Of a DNA stretch of 64,000 bases, positions 34,976-48,384 are shown piece by piece. The stretch is taken from NCBI GenBank assembly GCA_027574665.1, contig CM050650.1, forward strand, positions 104,877,086-104,941,085, read 5' to 3'. The position numbers and the translations under genes are program-made. The stretch comes from Rhynochetos jubatus. Lineage: Eukaryota > Chordata > Aves > Eurypygiformes > Rhynochetidae. The notes below the pieces were generated by a model. It was not told where the DNA came from, did no database searches, and saw nothing but the letters and a program-made list of their open reading frames with translations. Numbering within the stretch: position 1 is the first letter of the stretch; every line of letters begins with the position of its first letter.

Positions 34976-36789
34976 CATTTATATTGTTTCAGCATTAACA
35001 GATACAAAGCAGTAACCAAATACATAGTTTTCAGAACCTAATCTGGCAAGTGTCTTAAAATGTTTTATGTTAACTTCATAAACATCATTTTAATGATGAG
35101 ATTCATCTCACGTAACATTCAGTTATTGATGACATCTCAATCAGTAGTCTACTTTTCTTCTGTTGTCAGCAAGAAGATGTCATTTCCAGAGGCTTACATC
35201 GCATTCTCTGTGTGTTCTGAATGTTGGTATTGCTTCTAGCAGCTGTCACCACTGACACTAAAGAAGCCTCTGCTGCATCTATTTCTGTTGTTCAAATAAA
35301 AGAACCACTAATTAATTATGTCTTTCAAGAGCTTGTTTACTTCCTGCTTTAATGAAAGCTGTAATATAGGCAAAGCCATGTAAAATGAAGCGTTTTCCCT
35401 TGTTAGATTGTACAAATTCTCTAGTAATGCTCAGAGCAAGACCCATAGTTATCAGCTCTTTCCTGTTTCTTGTTAGTTATCCAAGATACCTGTTTTATCC
35501 ACTCTTTGTCCAGGTTTTTATTCAGGTTTGGACTGTAGAAGTTAATCTAGAAAAGCAACAATTTTAATTGGCTCATTGCAGGTCCTTCTGACAGCACTAT
35601 TTCCCACATACCAGATTTCTTCCCTGCTTCTGTTTCAGTCTTCCTCTCCCAGTTTCTTCTGACTGTTGCTTCTAATCAGACCCAGCTTATGTTACATATT
35701 TATAAGGACTTTCTCTTCTTGTTTCTGCCTTTCATTTCTGTTTCCTTCAAGATAAAAACTAAGATCATTCTCTCCTATGCCAGTTAGATCCTCATCTTTT
35801 TCTCAGACTTCCACAGAGGAAAATCCCTACAGGGCTTGTTTTCCTAGCAACTCTTTGTTACTGGGGAGCAGAAAATTGAATCCAGACCTATCTGCCTACT
35901 AACAGTCAGTTTATCATGGGTTCCTAGATGCCAAATTACCTTGAATTAAACCTATGACAAATTGTCTGACCTGTAGCAGTCTTCCATTGGAGAAGACTAT
36001 TAATTTCTAGATACATTAAAAGGAAGATCGTTTGGTAGAAATGCTGTCCTTTCACTGTTTGTGGCAATTTTGATATTACATAGGAAGAAGGAAAGTTACT
36101 GTATTCTTTCATTGAAAATGAGGTATATTTGTTTCAGCAAAACCTGCAAAAGAAAAAACATGAAGAGAAAACATTGATTTGAGAAGTTAAAAGGGCTGTA
36201 ATTTTTACAACTGCAGTAAGCCAAGTAACATGGATTTGTGGTAAAGTTTGATGTGAAACTATTGATTTGAAAATGTTGAACTATCCTCTATTTCCAATCA
36301 AACTTATCTTCTTACATTGTTTTTTCCATCTCTCTGTTCATATTCCTGATCTGCTTGTTCTTTGATTTTTCTGCTTTTACTGTCCTCCCATTTCAGCATT
36401 ATCTGGTTGCTTCTCTAGAGAGAATCATTAGCTCAGTTAAAAGCTGCCAAACTGTGCAGTAAATTATTGGTTATATTCTGTACTTTGAGTTGGACAAGAG
36501 GTTTCCACCAGAATAATGAAAGAGCAAGTTTCTAAATTTGTGTTAATGGACACAGCTTGAAATGAAGCTGTGCTATGTGTTTGTGCATGAGAATCTGGAC
36601 CTATGAATCCACAAGGGGTATTTTTTCACCATATCATTTACACTGTTTTATAACAGCAAGTAGAGATACTAAATGAAATCACATCTAATATAACACTTCC
36701 CATGCATCAACTACCTCCTCGTCTTCTGGCAAAGAGCGGATTTTTTAATATACCTTCATTAAAGAATGCAGTAACTTTCCTTAACCTCT
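34976..36789. other. 1.8 kb unrecognised sequence
   Basis: No gene, RNA or transposon was recognised. Frames are short and the composition is AT-rich. Confidence 0.6.
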
Positions 36790-36890
36790 GAATGAATTTA
36801 AGTTAAATTTTGTGAGATACAACATCAAATGCTGCATGAAAATCTACATAGATACTAGAGATGCTATGTTCTCCACATATACCGTATTTT
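36790..36890 (-). mobile_element. Very old CR1-like LINE remnant (reverse-transcriptase motif A)
   Basis: On the minus strand, 36853-36811 translates as IYVDFHAAFDVVSH, matching the motif-A block of CR1-type reverse transcriptases (Y-x-D-F-x-x-A-F-D-x-V-S-H) including the catalytic Asp. Before it a weak frame reads VEHSISS-like sequence and after it the frame decays with K-L-R-K-like residues, as expected for the following segment. Nothing else of the element is visible. A 14-residue motif match could be chance, but the spacing is exact. Confidence 0.55.
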
Positions 36891-39800
36891 TGTAATATAC
36901 ACGTAGACTCATACCTGATTTTTCTTTTTAGTAACTGGTGGCAATCTGGGTTATGTCACATGCTGCAGTTAATTTTTTATCATAATCAATGTCCAAATAC
37001 TATGATTACATCCAAGACTTATGGAATGAACATGTTGAGTTTTCATTACACTGTTTACAATGAATTTTTCAGGTATGCCTCATAGACTGACTTTTTATCT
37101 TCACAAAAATTCCTAGTGAAATATCAGATAACAGATATAGAAAATAAACTTCTTGTATCCTGTAGCCAATCCAGAGCCATAGAAATGTGGAAAGCAGACA
37201 AAAGGAAAAGGGTGGAGTTTAATGAGATACTGCACAGTACCTTTAAAGAGATCCCTTGCACCATACAATTTTGATTTCATATTTCAGTCTTACGGATGTC
37301 TATTTTACAATAGTGTAACTCTAATGATGTGCTCATTCAAATTACTGTAAATAACATTGAAAGTGCATTTCTTGTCAAAACTAGGTTCTTGTATTAACCT
37401 AAGGTTCTGTTTAGTACTTTTCATTATCAGTCTTTTATGCTAGGTTGAATATGCCCATCGATTTTCTTCTTTTTAATACATCTGAGTTTTATCAGATCAC
37501 AATGTATCTATGCCCATTATAGTTTTTCATGGATAGTAAACACCTGTGTGGAAGGATATGTTCTTTATCAGATGCCTAAGAACCAGCTGAATGCTGTCTT
37601 TGGAGTCCATATTTTTACTTTGCATATGCCATTAAAAAAACCCAAACATCATAATTAAAGACAGAAAAAAATATATAACAAAGTATTAATTGAGGTACTG
37701 GAAATTATTTCTAAGAAAATAATCTCACAGAATGCATCAAGAATAAATTTTATACCGTTAAAAGGAAAAAAATTAAACTGGAGGAAATAGCTGGTATACA
37801 TCATTTTGTTGGTTATTTTCATTGAAACAAGTCAGAAACTAAACAGAAGGAAAACATGTGACTGCCTATAAGCCCATAACAATAGTTTAAAACACCTCTT
37901 TGTAGAACAGAATCTAGTTTAACATTCTGTTTTGTGTGCTAAATATTTTAGATTCTGTTGGATGGATACGATTGCCTTCACAGATGTTACGAAAAAAATC
38001 CCCAAAACCCACACATACACATTTTTTTTCAGCCAGAGAACCTTAGACTGGCTTACTGGTTCCTTTGCCCAAAACAGGTAGGTAACAACAAGGAAAAACC
38101 ATGGGGAAAATAAAAGGAATTGTTCAAGATTTCTAGGAAGATCTGTCACAAATAGTAACTTCTCTTTGGGAATTAAGTAGAGAAAAAATGATCTCCAGCA
38201 CTGTGCCTTAATTCTTAGACACATAAACAGATATGGCCCCTTATTTTTAAAATGTGAAAAAATGGTATGACAAATTCCAGTAGATGTAGGGGCTTCAACC
38301 ATTTGTCACTATTTTACTATATTTCAAAACCAGAGAGCTTTTTCAGCTGTTGCTAGTCCTTCTCATCAATCTGATGATCGCAGGTCACTATATGACATTG
38401 CTTTGCCTTTGTGGATTCAAGTGATAGCAGGAATATGAGCTGCATCTCAAGAAGTGTGTCCTAGAAAACAATTTTTTAAGAGAAAGCTAAATAGATTTCA
38501 TATTTTGAGTGTACATTTTTGTTACCTGACCCAAAGTCTTTCACATAATGATGAGTTGTAAGAATTCTTTTTAATTTACATAGCAGGGTTGGGTTTTGAA
38601 GTAAAAGCTGTTTTCATCCAGCTGAATCTCTGAATATGCTCTGCACTTAAATGTACTTAATTCACAGCAAGAAAGTGTTTGCTGGCGAAGTGTAATGTAC
38701 TGATTTTTCTTATACCTTTTATCCTTGACATAATAAAGCATTTATGAAGGTATTTAATTTCCTGATAGGGAAGCTAGTCCATTGTACAGTCAATTTTAAT
38801 GAAAACTACATTCTTTTCTGATTGATAGTGTTCTCAGAGAGAAGGCCCTGTTTCAAACCGTTGATTTGGGCAATGATGTGAATTACCCTGTTGTGTTGCC
38901 TGTCTCTCTTCGCTGACTACAGAGAGGGACTACCTAACAATGCTTCTCTAACTGAGGTGTCTCAGATAGGTAACTTAATTAGAGGAGTAAATCTGTGTGA
39001 AAATGTTCTCCACAGCAGTTCTCTGAAGATGATAACTGCATGTTTGGAGTAGAACTTCCAAATTGATACAAAGATTCAATCTTCATTTTGTTAAATGAAC
39101 ACATCAAAGGATTACTGTATTTCAAGCCTTACTAGTGAGGAACATAAAGAGGTTAAGAAACATAAATTGGAGGTTAATCCACATAAAGAGGGTCAACAGA
39201 ATTCAAGTAAAATATCCAAAGTTGCAGTCCTACTGCTTCCATTCAGTTATCATTATCTCTGTAGACTCCTGTAAGCCCTAAGTAAACCCATTTTTTAAAA
39301 ATAAATAAGTATTTTGCTCCTAGAAATGCACAGAAACCTGTCAGGCTTGCCAAGATTAAGCAGTACAGTGCTTATCTTTGCTTATCTCATCTGAGGTCTT
39401 CAGCCCAGTAGCTGAATAAAGGTCTACAAATCTCAATTTACAAGGCAACAACAATCATTACAATATTCCTTTTACAATTAAGTACCATAAAAACCTACAG
39501 TGGTGGATGGTCACGATGTAAACAACATATTCTCTACATAAAGCAGATGGAACATGGAAGAAGCAAGTAAAGTGAAGATTTTTATATAGCAAATATGTGA
39601 ATTAAATGCTTTTATCACAGTATTCACTGTGAAGTAACTTAAAGAGGCAGTATAATGTCCAGTCAGGTTATAAAATATCTTTGTTTGGAATTTTTTTCTT
39701 TCTGAATAACAACCTAACAAGCAAAAAAATCCCTTCTGTTTTACTTGTCTCTTCTTTGTATTGTGTCTAATGCAATATTCATTAGGGAAAAATGCACTCT

Positions 39801-40087
39801 TGGGAAGAGTTTTGTTATGTTTATTTTAACATTTGGGTGATGCAGCTTGTATACTGCCATACCCCCTTTGGGAATTCTCATGTGGTTTTACAGAAAGCTA
39901 CTTGCACATCCTGTGTGTTTTTTAATAACACGACAAAAAGAAGAATAAGCAGCTACTCCTGTAATTCTTATAGATCTAGAAAAAAGATTACATTAAGCTG
40001 TTCTGTGTGAATACCATTTCCTGATCATTTTACAACCTTACAACAAGGTGGCCATCAGAACTTGTGAAGCAGTGACTGTCCCTTTCC
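36891..40087. other. 3.2 kb unrecognised sequence
   Basis: No supported gene or repeat. A 127-codon minus-strand frame at 37919-38302 has no recognisable domain and is rich in residues encoded by AT-rich DNA, consistent with chance. Confidence 0.55.
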
Positions 40088-40770
40088 TGTTGTGTTGGAC
40101 TTCAGGTGATCTAGCCCAACACCCTGCCATGGGCAGGGACACTTTCCACTAGGCCAGGTTGCTCAAAGCCTCATCCAGCCTGGCCTTGAACATTTCCGGG
40201 GATGAGGCATCCACAACTTCTCTGGGCAACCTGTTTCTATACCTCACCACCCTCATTTGTAAATAATTGTTTCCTTTTATCCAGTCTAAATCTACCCTCT
40301 GTGCCTCCTGTCCTACCACTACAGGTCTTGGTATAAAGTCCCTCTCGATCTTTTTTATAAGTGCCTCTTCTATAATGAAAGGCTACAATAAGATGTACCT
40401 GGAGCCTTCTCTTCTCCAGGCTGAACAAGCCTAACTCTCACAGCCTTTCTACACAGGAGAGGTGTTCCAAACCTCTGATTATTTTCCTGTCCCTCCTTTG
40501 GACCCACTGTAACAGGTCCATTTCTTTCCTGTACTGAGGACCACAGAGTTGAACACAGTACTCCAGGTGGGGTCTCATGAGAGCGGAGCAGAGGGGGAGC
40601 GGAGTAGAATCACCTCCTTCAACCTGCTGATCACACTTCTTTTACTGCAGCCTAGGATACGATTTTGTTTCTGGGCTGCAAGCACACATTGCTGGCTCAT
40701 GTCCAATATTTCACCCACTGGCCTCCTGAAGTCCTTCTCTGCAGGGCTGCTTTGAGTCTACTCATCACCT
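40088..40770 (-). mobile_element. Decayed CR1 LINE 3' region, minus strand
   Basis: From about 40095 ('gatctagcccaacaccctgccatgggcaggg') the plus strand follows the reverse complement of the CR1 3' untranslated region, then the ORF2 C-terminal region to about 40760 ('ctggctcatgtccaatatttc...gaagtccttctctgcagggctgc'). The terminal octamer tail is lost or too diverged. Stops and indels break the frame; short pieces such as FSLEKRRLQVHLIVAFHYRR are still readable. There is a local duplication of 'gagcggag' near 40580-40605. Confidence 0.9.
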
Positions 40771-43700
40771 GGTGATGAATTGCTAGGATGGGGGCAGTGT
40801 GGGAAAATTTCCAGTTCCAAATCCATCAGGATAAACACAAACCTTTTTTATTAATTTAAACTTACTTTTTCAACAGAAACCATCTTTGGACTGTCTATGC
40901 CTTAATCTCTTTACTGTCATAATAAGTGTTTAATAATATTTATATCAATGCTGTATAGAACTGATCAAATTAAAACTCTATATACTTCCTGTGAAGTCTC
41001 TACGGCTGAAAATCATAGTGAAAGACAAAACCTAAATTAGAATAAAAGATTATTTTGAACTGATATCTAGATTAAAAATAGTGAGTAAACAAAATATTTT
41101 GAGTTGACAGATTAACATAAAACTACAGCAAATCCCAATTCAGAGAATTTACAGAATAATCAAAGGCTATAGGAACATCTGAAATTAAAAAGGAGCTGGA
41201 GGGTTGCTTTTCTCTTTCCTCCACATTCTGTCAATGAGCATGGATGTCAATTACAGAGGTAATGCTGTGATGTTTAAAGCTGAAAAGGTTTTTCTAATAC
41301 ATACTGCTCAAAGCATTATTCTCTGGAAAACAAATTCCTATGTACCCACTGTGTAGAACTCAATGAAGCACTTTCTGACAGGTGCAAAGAGACAGTGTTT
41401 TGATGTTTCGGCACCTGAAATGTATTTTTAAAAGACTTTTTCGCTATTTCTTGTCTCTGGCTTTCTTAGGTTTGATGCTTTATCTTTTGTGAAATATTCC
41501 TGGCTTTCTGATTTCTTTTAAAACCTATCGTTATTCCATAGGTTTGAAATATTTTCTTTTAATCCTTTTATTGTCAATCACACCATGTGGCTTTGACGTG
41601 GAAAACACTCATAAGTCACTTAAAAAGTGGTCTGATTTGTATCTTCACTGACCATGTTGTTGTTTATACATGAGCTATTTTTGGTTCCATTAGATGTGTT
41701 CAGCTTTTCTTCCCAGATTCTTACCTCTCCTAACAATGTTACAAATTCCTCTAATGACATCGTTTTTTCTGATTTCTGTGAAGTCTTTGTGATGAAACGT
41801 AATTTGTGAAATACATTTGTCTGCCAAAATAACAGCAGACACCTGAATGTATCAAGGGATATATAATAGGATACATTGAACTTTCAACCTTATGACACCC
41901 CTTCAGTCACCCTAGGTCAGCACTGAACAATATTTAGCCATTTTTTCATGTCCTAAATCAATGGTCTCAGTTTCTTTCTTAGACCACATGTGAGAGAACA
42001 TTGTGGTACACTTAGTGGTAGGTTCAGCTGAAAAGTTTTCACCAATAATAGAAATCAGAACTTGTTGTCCACCAGTACTGTACAAATCCACAATGGCTTC
42101 ACATCTAGAGTGCCTTGCCTGGTTTTGGACTTTGCACCTCAATACAAGTATCTACTTCTTGTGTAAAAGATTGGTGTGGTAACAAGCTTTCTTGCAACTC
42201 AGTGAAAACATCATGTGCACAAAAAAACTCAAAAAGCAAAGGACCACTAAAAGCTATAAAAGTAGCCACTAAAGGTTATAAAAATATAATGAGTAGAGGT
42301 TAAGTACATACTTTAGCCTGCACTTAACAAATAGTTAATACAGATAATTTTGGTTTTGTGGAAGTAAGAGGAGGATTCTTCCCAGGAGGATTCCTGGTTC
42401 ATTTGATTCCCAAAGTACCCTAGAACATTTGCAAAGCTGAAGCCATAACAATTTAAATCAGAAAGCACATACATTATCATTGTAAGAAGATAACAAATAA
42501 AAAAAAAATATTACCTTGTGCACTGAAGACATGTTATGCCTGCAGGGTCAAAACGAAAATTCTATTGTCCTAACAGGACAAGTCTCCTGCTACCAGGAGA
42601 ATTCTTGGTACTTTAGTTACTACTCTGTTCTGCTTCCAAGCAATGAAGAGATTTACACATCTGATTGTACATTATTTTGCTGTATAACACCTTTTTCCTA
42701 CTGAATGTACAATAGGTAGAAATAACCTCATCTATCCATAGGTATTCAAAAGCAAAACATCTGAATCTCAGCTAGGAACCCTTGGACCCCTTTGTGCTCT
42801 GAAGCACAATTCATGCTGCATGATCCACACACATGTCTGGATGAGATGAATCACACTATGAAGATGCCTATTTTTCTCAACCAAATATAAAGTCTTCATT
42901 TTCTAACTTTTAAATGTATAAATTAGAAAAGATGAATCGACTCTAACTCATTAGTGTATGTTGTTTGTTGCTATGTTGATAGCTCATTAGTAGACTTTGC
43001 ACTATGTTGCTTATTCTGCAGTCAAATAAATCAAAATAAATGATGATATAACTGCACTGAAATTTGTAAGGCATCTGGTATTTGTCATTTTCTGTACCTC
43101 TGCAAGTTGCATTATCTTCTGTCCTCAGGTCACTTTGTCTTCAGAGGGAAAAGACCCAAATATTATTTGGTGGCAGTATTTAGGTACGCCAATCATTTAG
43201 CAGTCTATGAGAACAAGACTGTTACGAAAGGAATATAATGTAGAGCAACTGTCACGTGTTCCTCCTTTACGTTTTCCCTACTCTGCTCTCAGGTTTTTCA
43301 TTCAAAGTGTCCCTTCATAAATATTTATCAACAATTTCCTTATTCAAAGGAAAAATAATGGATTTTTTTAAATCTCTGAAAACAACATAGAATTGTTTTT
43401 TTCCTCACTGTTCATTCTGTCCTATATTTATTACCACTACAATGCTCTCTGAAATGATTGTCTAAAGAATAAACATGAGAGTTGAAGTGAAACATTGTCC
43501 CTTCAACTATGTTTTAGTTCTAGATGCAATGAGATAAAGTTGCATCATTGTCATCTTTATCTAACAATATTTAAAATGAGCTTTGAGACAGTGCGATTTA
43601 CATTGTGAGAGACACAGGAAGCATGATGCTTTTGAAATAAAGAGCTATAGTTATCCTTTTATAAGATGTTAGGATTTTACATTTTCACCTTTGATTTCTT

Positions 43701-46700
43701 GCAGAAAAAGTAACTAACTGACTGACTGAATTCGTGCATGCAGGGCAGACCCTTTGAAGTTCCTATTGAACTCCATGTCCTTGCTTGCAGAGACAGTGTA
43801 CCCTACTCTGAGAACTGAAATACTTCAGCATGCCTTTTGCAGAGAAGAATTTTCAGTTAACTCAAAATCTGAGTTGCAGCGCATGAGCTCTGACACTCCA
43901 AAAGTATTGAACCTGCAAGGTCTCATGCTCTGAGTAGGAATTTGTACAATTCCTACTGCAATAGACCATCTTGGAAGCTAAATGTATGTAAACAGCCTTT
44001 TTCTCCAAACTGCCCCCTACTTGCCTCAGGTATCGTTAAAGGAGGTGGCCAGTCCCTCAGTTTTGTTTCCAGAGCTCTGCAGATTTTCTCTAAATTTATC
44101 TCTCTTGTTATCTAAGATCTACATTCTTCTCTGACCATTCTACAGATATGGGTAAAAACTTCCTCAAACCTCAGAGAAGCCACTAAGCCTTTAAAACAAG
44201 CAGAAGGTTGCTGTTTAGTTCATTATCACCAGCATGTCTGGTGCAGAGAAAACAGAGAAACATGAATTATATCATCTTCCCAAATTTCCTAGCAAGATTG
44301 AAGGAAAAAGAAGTATGCTTTCTCATATCAGCTCATTAACAGTGTTTGTTAAATTCTGCACAAAAAAAAAATCATCTACATAGCCCTTACAGTTTAATTA
44401 CATACATTTTACGACACAATCATAAAATATTTTAAGAATGCAGACCACTATCCAGCTGAACCCTGAACATTATCCTTCTAATAACAAAGCCTCACGGAAA
44501 TGTTATTTTTTGAGCATATGTATTCCAGTTGTGGAAATACAATCGACTTATTAAGCAAGTATTAAAGCCATACCTTTACTACCAACTTCAATTGGATGCT
44601 AAGTCCATACCACAATTGTTTAATTTGTTGTTTATGTCTTAGCATTTATTGTCCTTCTTAGGTAACAAGCATACAGTGCAAGGTTTTAGAGATGTTACTG
44701 TACAGATTGTTGAAATGCTATCGTTTCTAAAATCAATCTTTCATGAAACTGCAAATGACGCGTTTTCATTAGTTTTTTAAAATATTTATGTATAAACCTC
44801 TACTGAGATTTATACGATTACCTGACAAGTTCACATATTCCCTCTCTATCCCCTTCTAATTTATACTTTCCTGTCATTTCCTATGTGCATTGGGTGACAG
44901 GTTATTTGTAAACACCATATTTATATTACCACTCTCTTTAAGCACAGATAATTTTCACCCAGAAATATTGTCATACAACTCCCAATGTAGACATGTTTAT
45001 ATGTCAGCTAATTCTGAAAACTTGAGGAAGCTCTCAATTACTGTATTATAAAACACATAGTCTATCCTATTCAAGGATGTTGAAAATAATAATCACAATA
45101 CAATAAACAAAAAGGAAAATCCTGGATGAACACAAGTTGTCACTATTTGTATATTGTAGTGGCTTAAGAACCAATTATGATAAATGAGGTAAATATACAT
45201 ATTAAAAAATCCCAAACAGCCTAAAGATCTTAAAATCTGAACAGCTGCATCTAGTGGTTCCTTTAGAAATAACTGCTATTTTACTTGCTCAGAAACATAG
45301 TCTAGACACCAGCTTTAAAATATTTTGATAACTGACTTATATTCTAGGCATCTACTGTAACCTAGGTGTAACTAATTGGACCATTTCAGAAAAACGTAAC
45401 TCTTAAAAAAATTCCTTTTTTTTTTTTTTGCTAAGCAAAAGTTACATTAAATAATTTTGAATAATCTAATTCTTGGTTTTATCCTTGTTCATTAAGCACC
45501 TCCATGGTATCTTGGAAAAGATGTATTCTTTTAGAGGCAATGTCTAGAACAGCCTAATATAGATAAAATCTGCCACTCTAATATCTCTTATTTACAAAAG
45601 AGCAGCAACAAGCAAACAAACAAACAAAACATTTTAAAGACTTCACAGGCACCTGAAAATTTTCTAAATTTCAAAATAATGAACCTTTCTTTCAGGGAAT
45701 TAGTGACAATTCCTAGAAAATTTGCTTCGTAGATTGAGTCTGCATACTGGAAAGTATAAATCCTTGAGTGTTCTTTTGAAAATATGAGCTATATTATTCA
45801 AGCATTCAAAGTTTCTTTGCTGGTAGTATTCAGAGCTCTCCTGACTTTGATGCAGCTGTACACATTATTTCATTGCTGGAAGATAAAAACATCTCTGTGG
45901 AACTTTTACATTTGCTCTCTAGGTAAATTATAATCATTTTATACAATGAAGTGTAAGCATATACACAGACTTCCAGTCATGGGTGCCTATTCCTGTTGTG
46001 GAAAGCGCAGAAAGGGAATAGTCAGCCTTAGGGCAATATTATTTACATCTGTGATTCTTCTAATGTCTTTCTGAAGAAAAGGAATTCAGTGTTATCAGTA
46101 CTGGGTTGCCCATATTATTATTGAAAATAATTGCATAGTGAATAAATAATAAAGGTGTTACATTTCTTCATATTTCATTTTGTTTCTTGCTGTTCTAAGT
46201 CATGTGTTATGCAGAAGATGCAAATCAGCACTGGGAAAAAGATAACAGTAATTTCACTTGTTATTATACATAGTATATTTACAGTAATATGTTTTCAATG
46301 TGACTACAACAGAATTTCAGATATAGTTAATTTCATACCAAAAGACTACCACATGTGAAGGATTCTTTTTTCCTTGCTCGAGTTAAAATCCTAATTATCT
46401 TTACACTGTGAAGTTGGGAGCTGCTTACAGTGCTCTAAAAGGAAAACAGTGAACCTGTGTTTTATTCTTGGGTCCTTGATAGTCAAATCAATGGAATATC
46501 AGCAGGGAATGGAATTCCAGCAACAAATGAGTTTGCTAGAAACAGAGATATAACACTAATAAATGCAAGCTATAAAATTCAGTAAGATTTTGAATTTGTG
46601 TTTCCCTGAAAATATCTACCTATCTCATATACATGCATAAACATATTTTATTTGCTTTCAGAGGACTAACACTCTGCAACTGCCAGACATTGTGATAAAT

Positions 46701-47523
46701 CACCTAGATTTGTTCTACCCAACATTCTCTTAAAATATTTAAAAGTGGACTCAGAGACTTAGACTTAACCCAACCTATTCTACAGTGATATCTTTTTAGA
46801 CAGGGATGCTAAGAAACAGTTATCACATATTCTTCTGTAGCTTCCTTATGTGGAGAAATAAGTGACAGCTTTCTTAACTTTCAGTGCTTTATACAGTAAT
46901 TCAGACACTGATTTACTATTTTACACTGTACATTCTAAGTAAACCAGTTTAACATGCTTCAGCTGAAAGTGATAATGCCTATACATCATATTAAAAAATA
47001 TTAAACATAATTTTCTATGTGGAACCATCACTTTTCCCTCTGTCAAGGGTAGACAATCTGCAAGTAAACTCTGTTGCACAGTCTGGCCATGAAGGTACAT
47101 AAGCAGAATGCATAAAGCCTCAATAAACTCGTATCAACAGAGGCAAGAAGACTGTGCTGGCCAAAGAGCAAATACTTTGACAAAGGAAGTATGTGATGTT
47201 GTAGGAGCAGAAAATATGTAAAACAATGCATGAAGCTTGTCCATCTCTCTCACTGTCACTGTCTAACTGCTGCTGCAAAATTTTCTGGTGCCATGTTGCC
47301 TAGAGAGAAGAAAGTTTTACATTGCATCAGTGTAATGCTATTTACTTTATGCCTACATGCAGCAACATACAGATGTTGCCTTTCAGGATTATTAGCCTAA
47401 TTCTCCTCCACAGCATTACTACTATCAAAAAAACTATGCACCTAATCTTTCTCTTTGCATGAGGAGCATGTGTTACACAAGCAACTCAATTCAACTATAG
47501 GACAAAAGGTGAGAGATACATGA
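40771..47523. other. 6.8 kb without a recognised gene or transposon
   Basis: Second-longest featureless stretch. It contains an (AAAC)n-like run at 45608-45630 and a T homopolymer near 45417-45430. A 76-codon minus-strand frame at 41912-42142 attracted attention but matches nothing I know. No promoter, RNA or exon could be supported. Confidence 0.55.
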
Positions 47524-47528
47524 GCTCC

Positions 47529-48120
47529 TCTTGTGGTTTAACCCCAGGTGTCAACTGGGCACCACACAGCCACTTGCTCACTCCTCTCCCTCAGGCAGGA
47601 TGGGGGGAAGAGAATTGGAAGGGTAAAAACGAGAAAACAAGTTGATTTGAGAAAAGAAAATTTTAATAATTGGAATAAGACATGATAATAATAAAAGTAG
47701 TAGTAATAATAATATTGTAATGAAAAGACAATAACAAAGAGACAAAGATAAAACCTAAGAAAGAAAAATGGTGAAAATGGAAGCAATTGCTCACCACCAA
47801 CCAAACAATGCCTATCCAGTCCAGAAGGCCAATTGTCCCCCTAGTTCTATTGCTGAGCATGAAGTAATATGGGATGGAACACCCCTTCAGACAGTTGGGG
47901 TCAGCTGTCCTGGCTTTGTGTCCTCCCATCTTCTTGTGTACCCCCAGCCTACTCACTGGCAGGGCAGTGAGAGGCAGAAAAGGCCTTGACTCTGTGTAAG
48001 TGCTGCTCAGCAATAATGCAAACATCCCTGTATCGTCAAGAGTTTCCAGGACAAATCCAAACCATAGCCCCATAATAGCTACTATAAAGAAAAGTAACTC
48101 TACTCAAGCCAAAGCCAACA
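47529..48120 (-). mobile_element. ERVL-like solo LTR, minus sense
   Basis: On the plus strand it opens 'ttgtggtttaaccccaggtgtcaactgggcaccacac' (the first dinucleotide appears mutated from TG to TC) and ends '...atagctactataaagaaaagtaactctactcaagccaaagccaaca' at about 48120. Both flanks contain AGCTCC (47523-47528 and 48122-48127), one base off the expected register on the right, so a target duplication is likely but imperfect. It has an AT/TAA-rich tract at about 47685-47720 and the segment 'gttggggtcagctgtcctggctttgtgtcctcccatcttcttgtgtacccccagcct', tying it to the same broad LTR type as 19166-20331 in reverse orientation. Confidence 0.87.
47688..47717. repeat. (TAA/TAG)n trinucleotide tract in LTR
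   Basis: Imperfect triplet repeat of ATA/ATA/GTA type within the LTR. A comparable tract sits at the same relative place in the LTRs at 19205, 21379, 23540, 31065 and 49665. Confidence 0.85.
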
Positions 48121-48255
48121 TAGCTCCCTCCCACCTCCCCCAGTAGTTTACAAAAGTCCAGGCACAGGAAATTAGCATTATAGCCAGCTAATGAAAGGAA
48201 CGTGACTTCTGAACCTCTCACTTCTTCGGTCTTCACTTTGGAATACAGAGGATCT

Positions 48256-48384
48256 TCATAGAATTCATAGAATCATAGAATGGTTTGGGTTGGAAGGGAC
48301 CTTAAAGATCATATAGTTCCACCCCCCCTGCCTTGGGCAAGGACACCCTCCACTAGACCAGGTTGCTCAAAGCCTCGTCCATCC
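48256..48384 (-). mobile_element. CR1 LINE, very short 3' stub
   Basis: Begins with the reverse complement of the CR1 tail ('tcatagaattcatagaatcatagaatgg') and stops about 130 bp in, at 'agcctcgtccatcct'. Only 3' untranslated sequence is present. It lies 136 bp from the neighbouring LTR. Such stubs arise when target-primed reverse transcription stops early. Confidence 0.95.

Noticed and set aside
37919-38302. A 127-codon minus-strand frame with hydrophobic stretches
   Set aside because: The hydrophobic residues follow from AT-rich codons; no recognisable family, no supporting upstream context.
41912-42142. A 76-codon minus-strand frame with protein-like composition
   Set aside because: Considered as a pseudo-exon or old LINE piece, but no motif could be matched.
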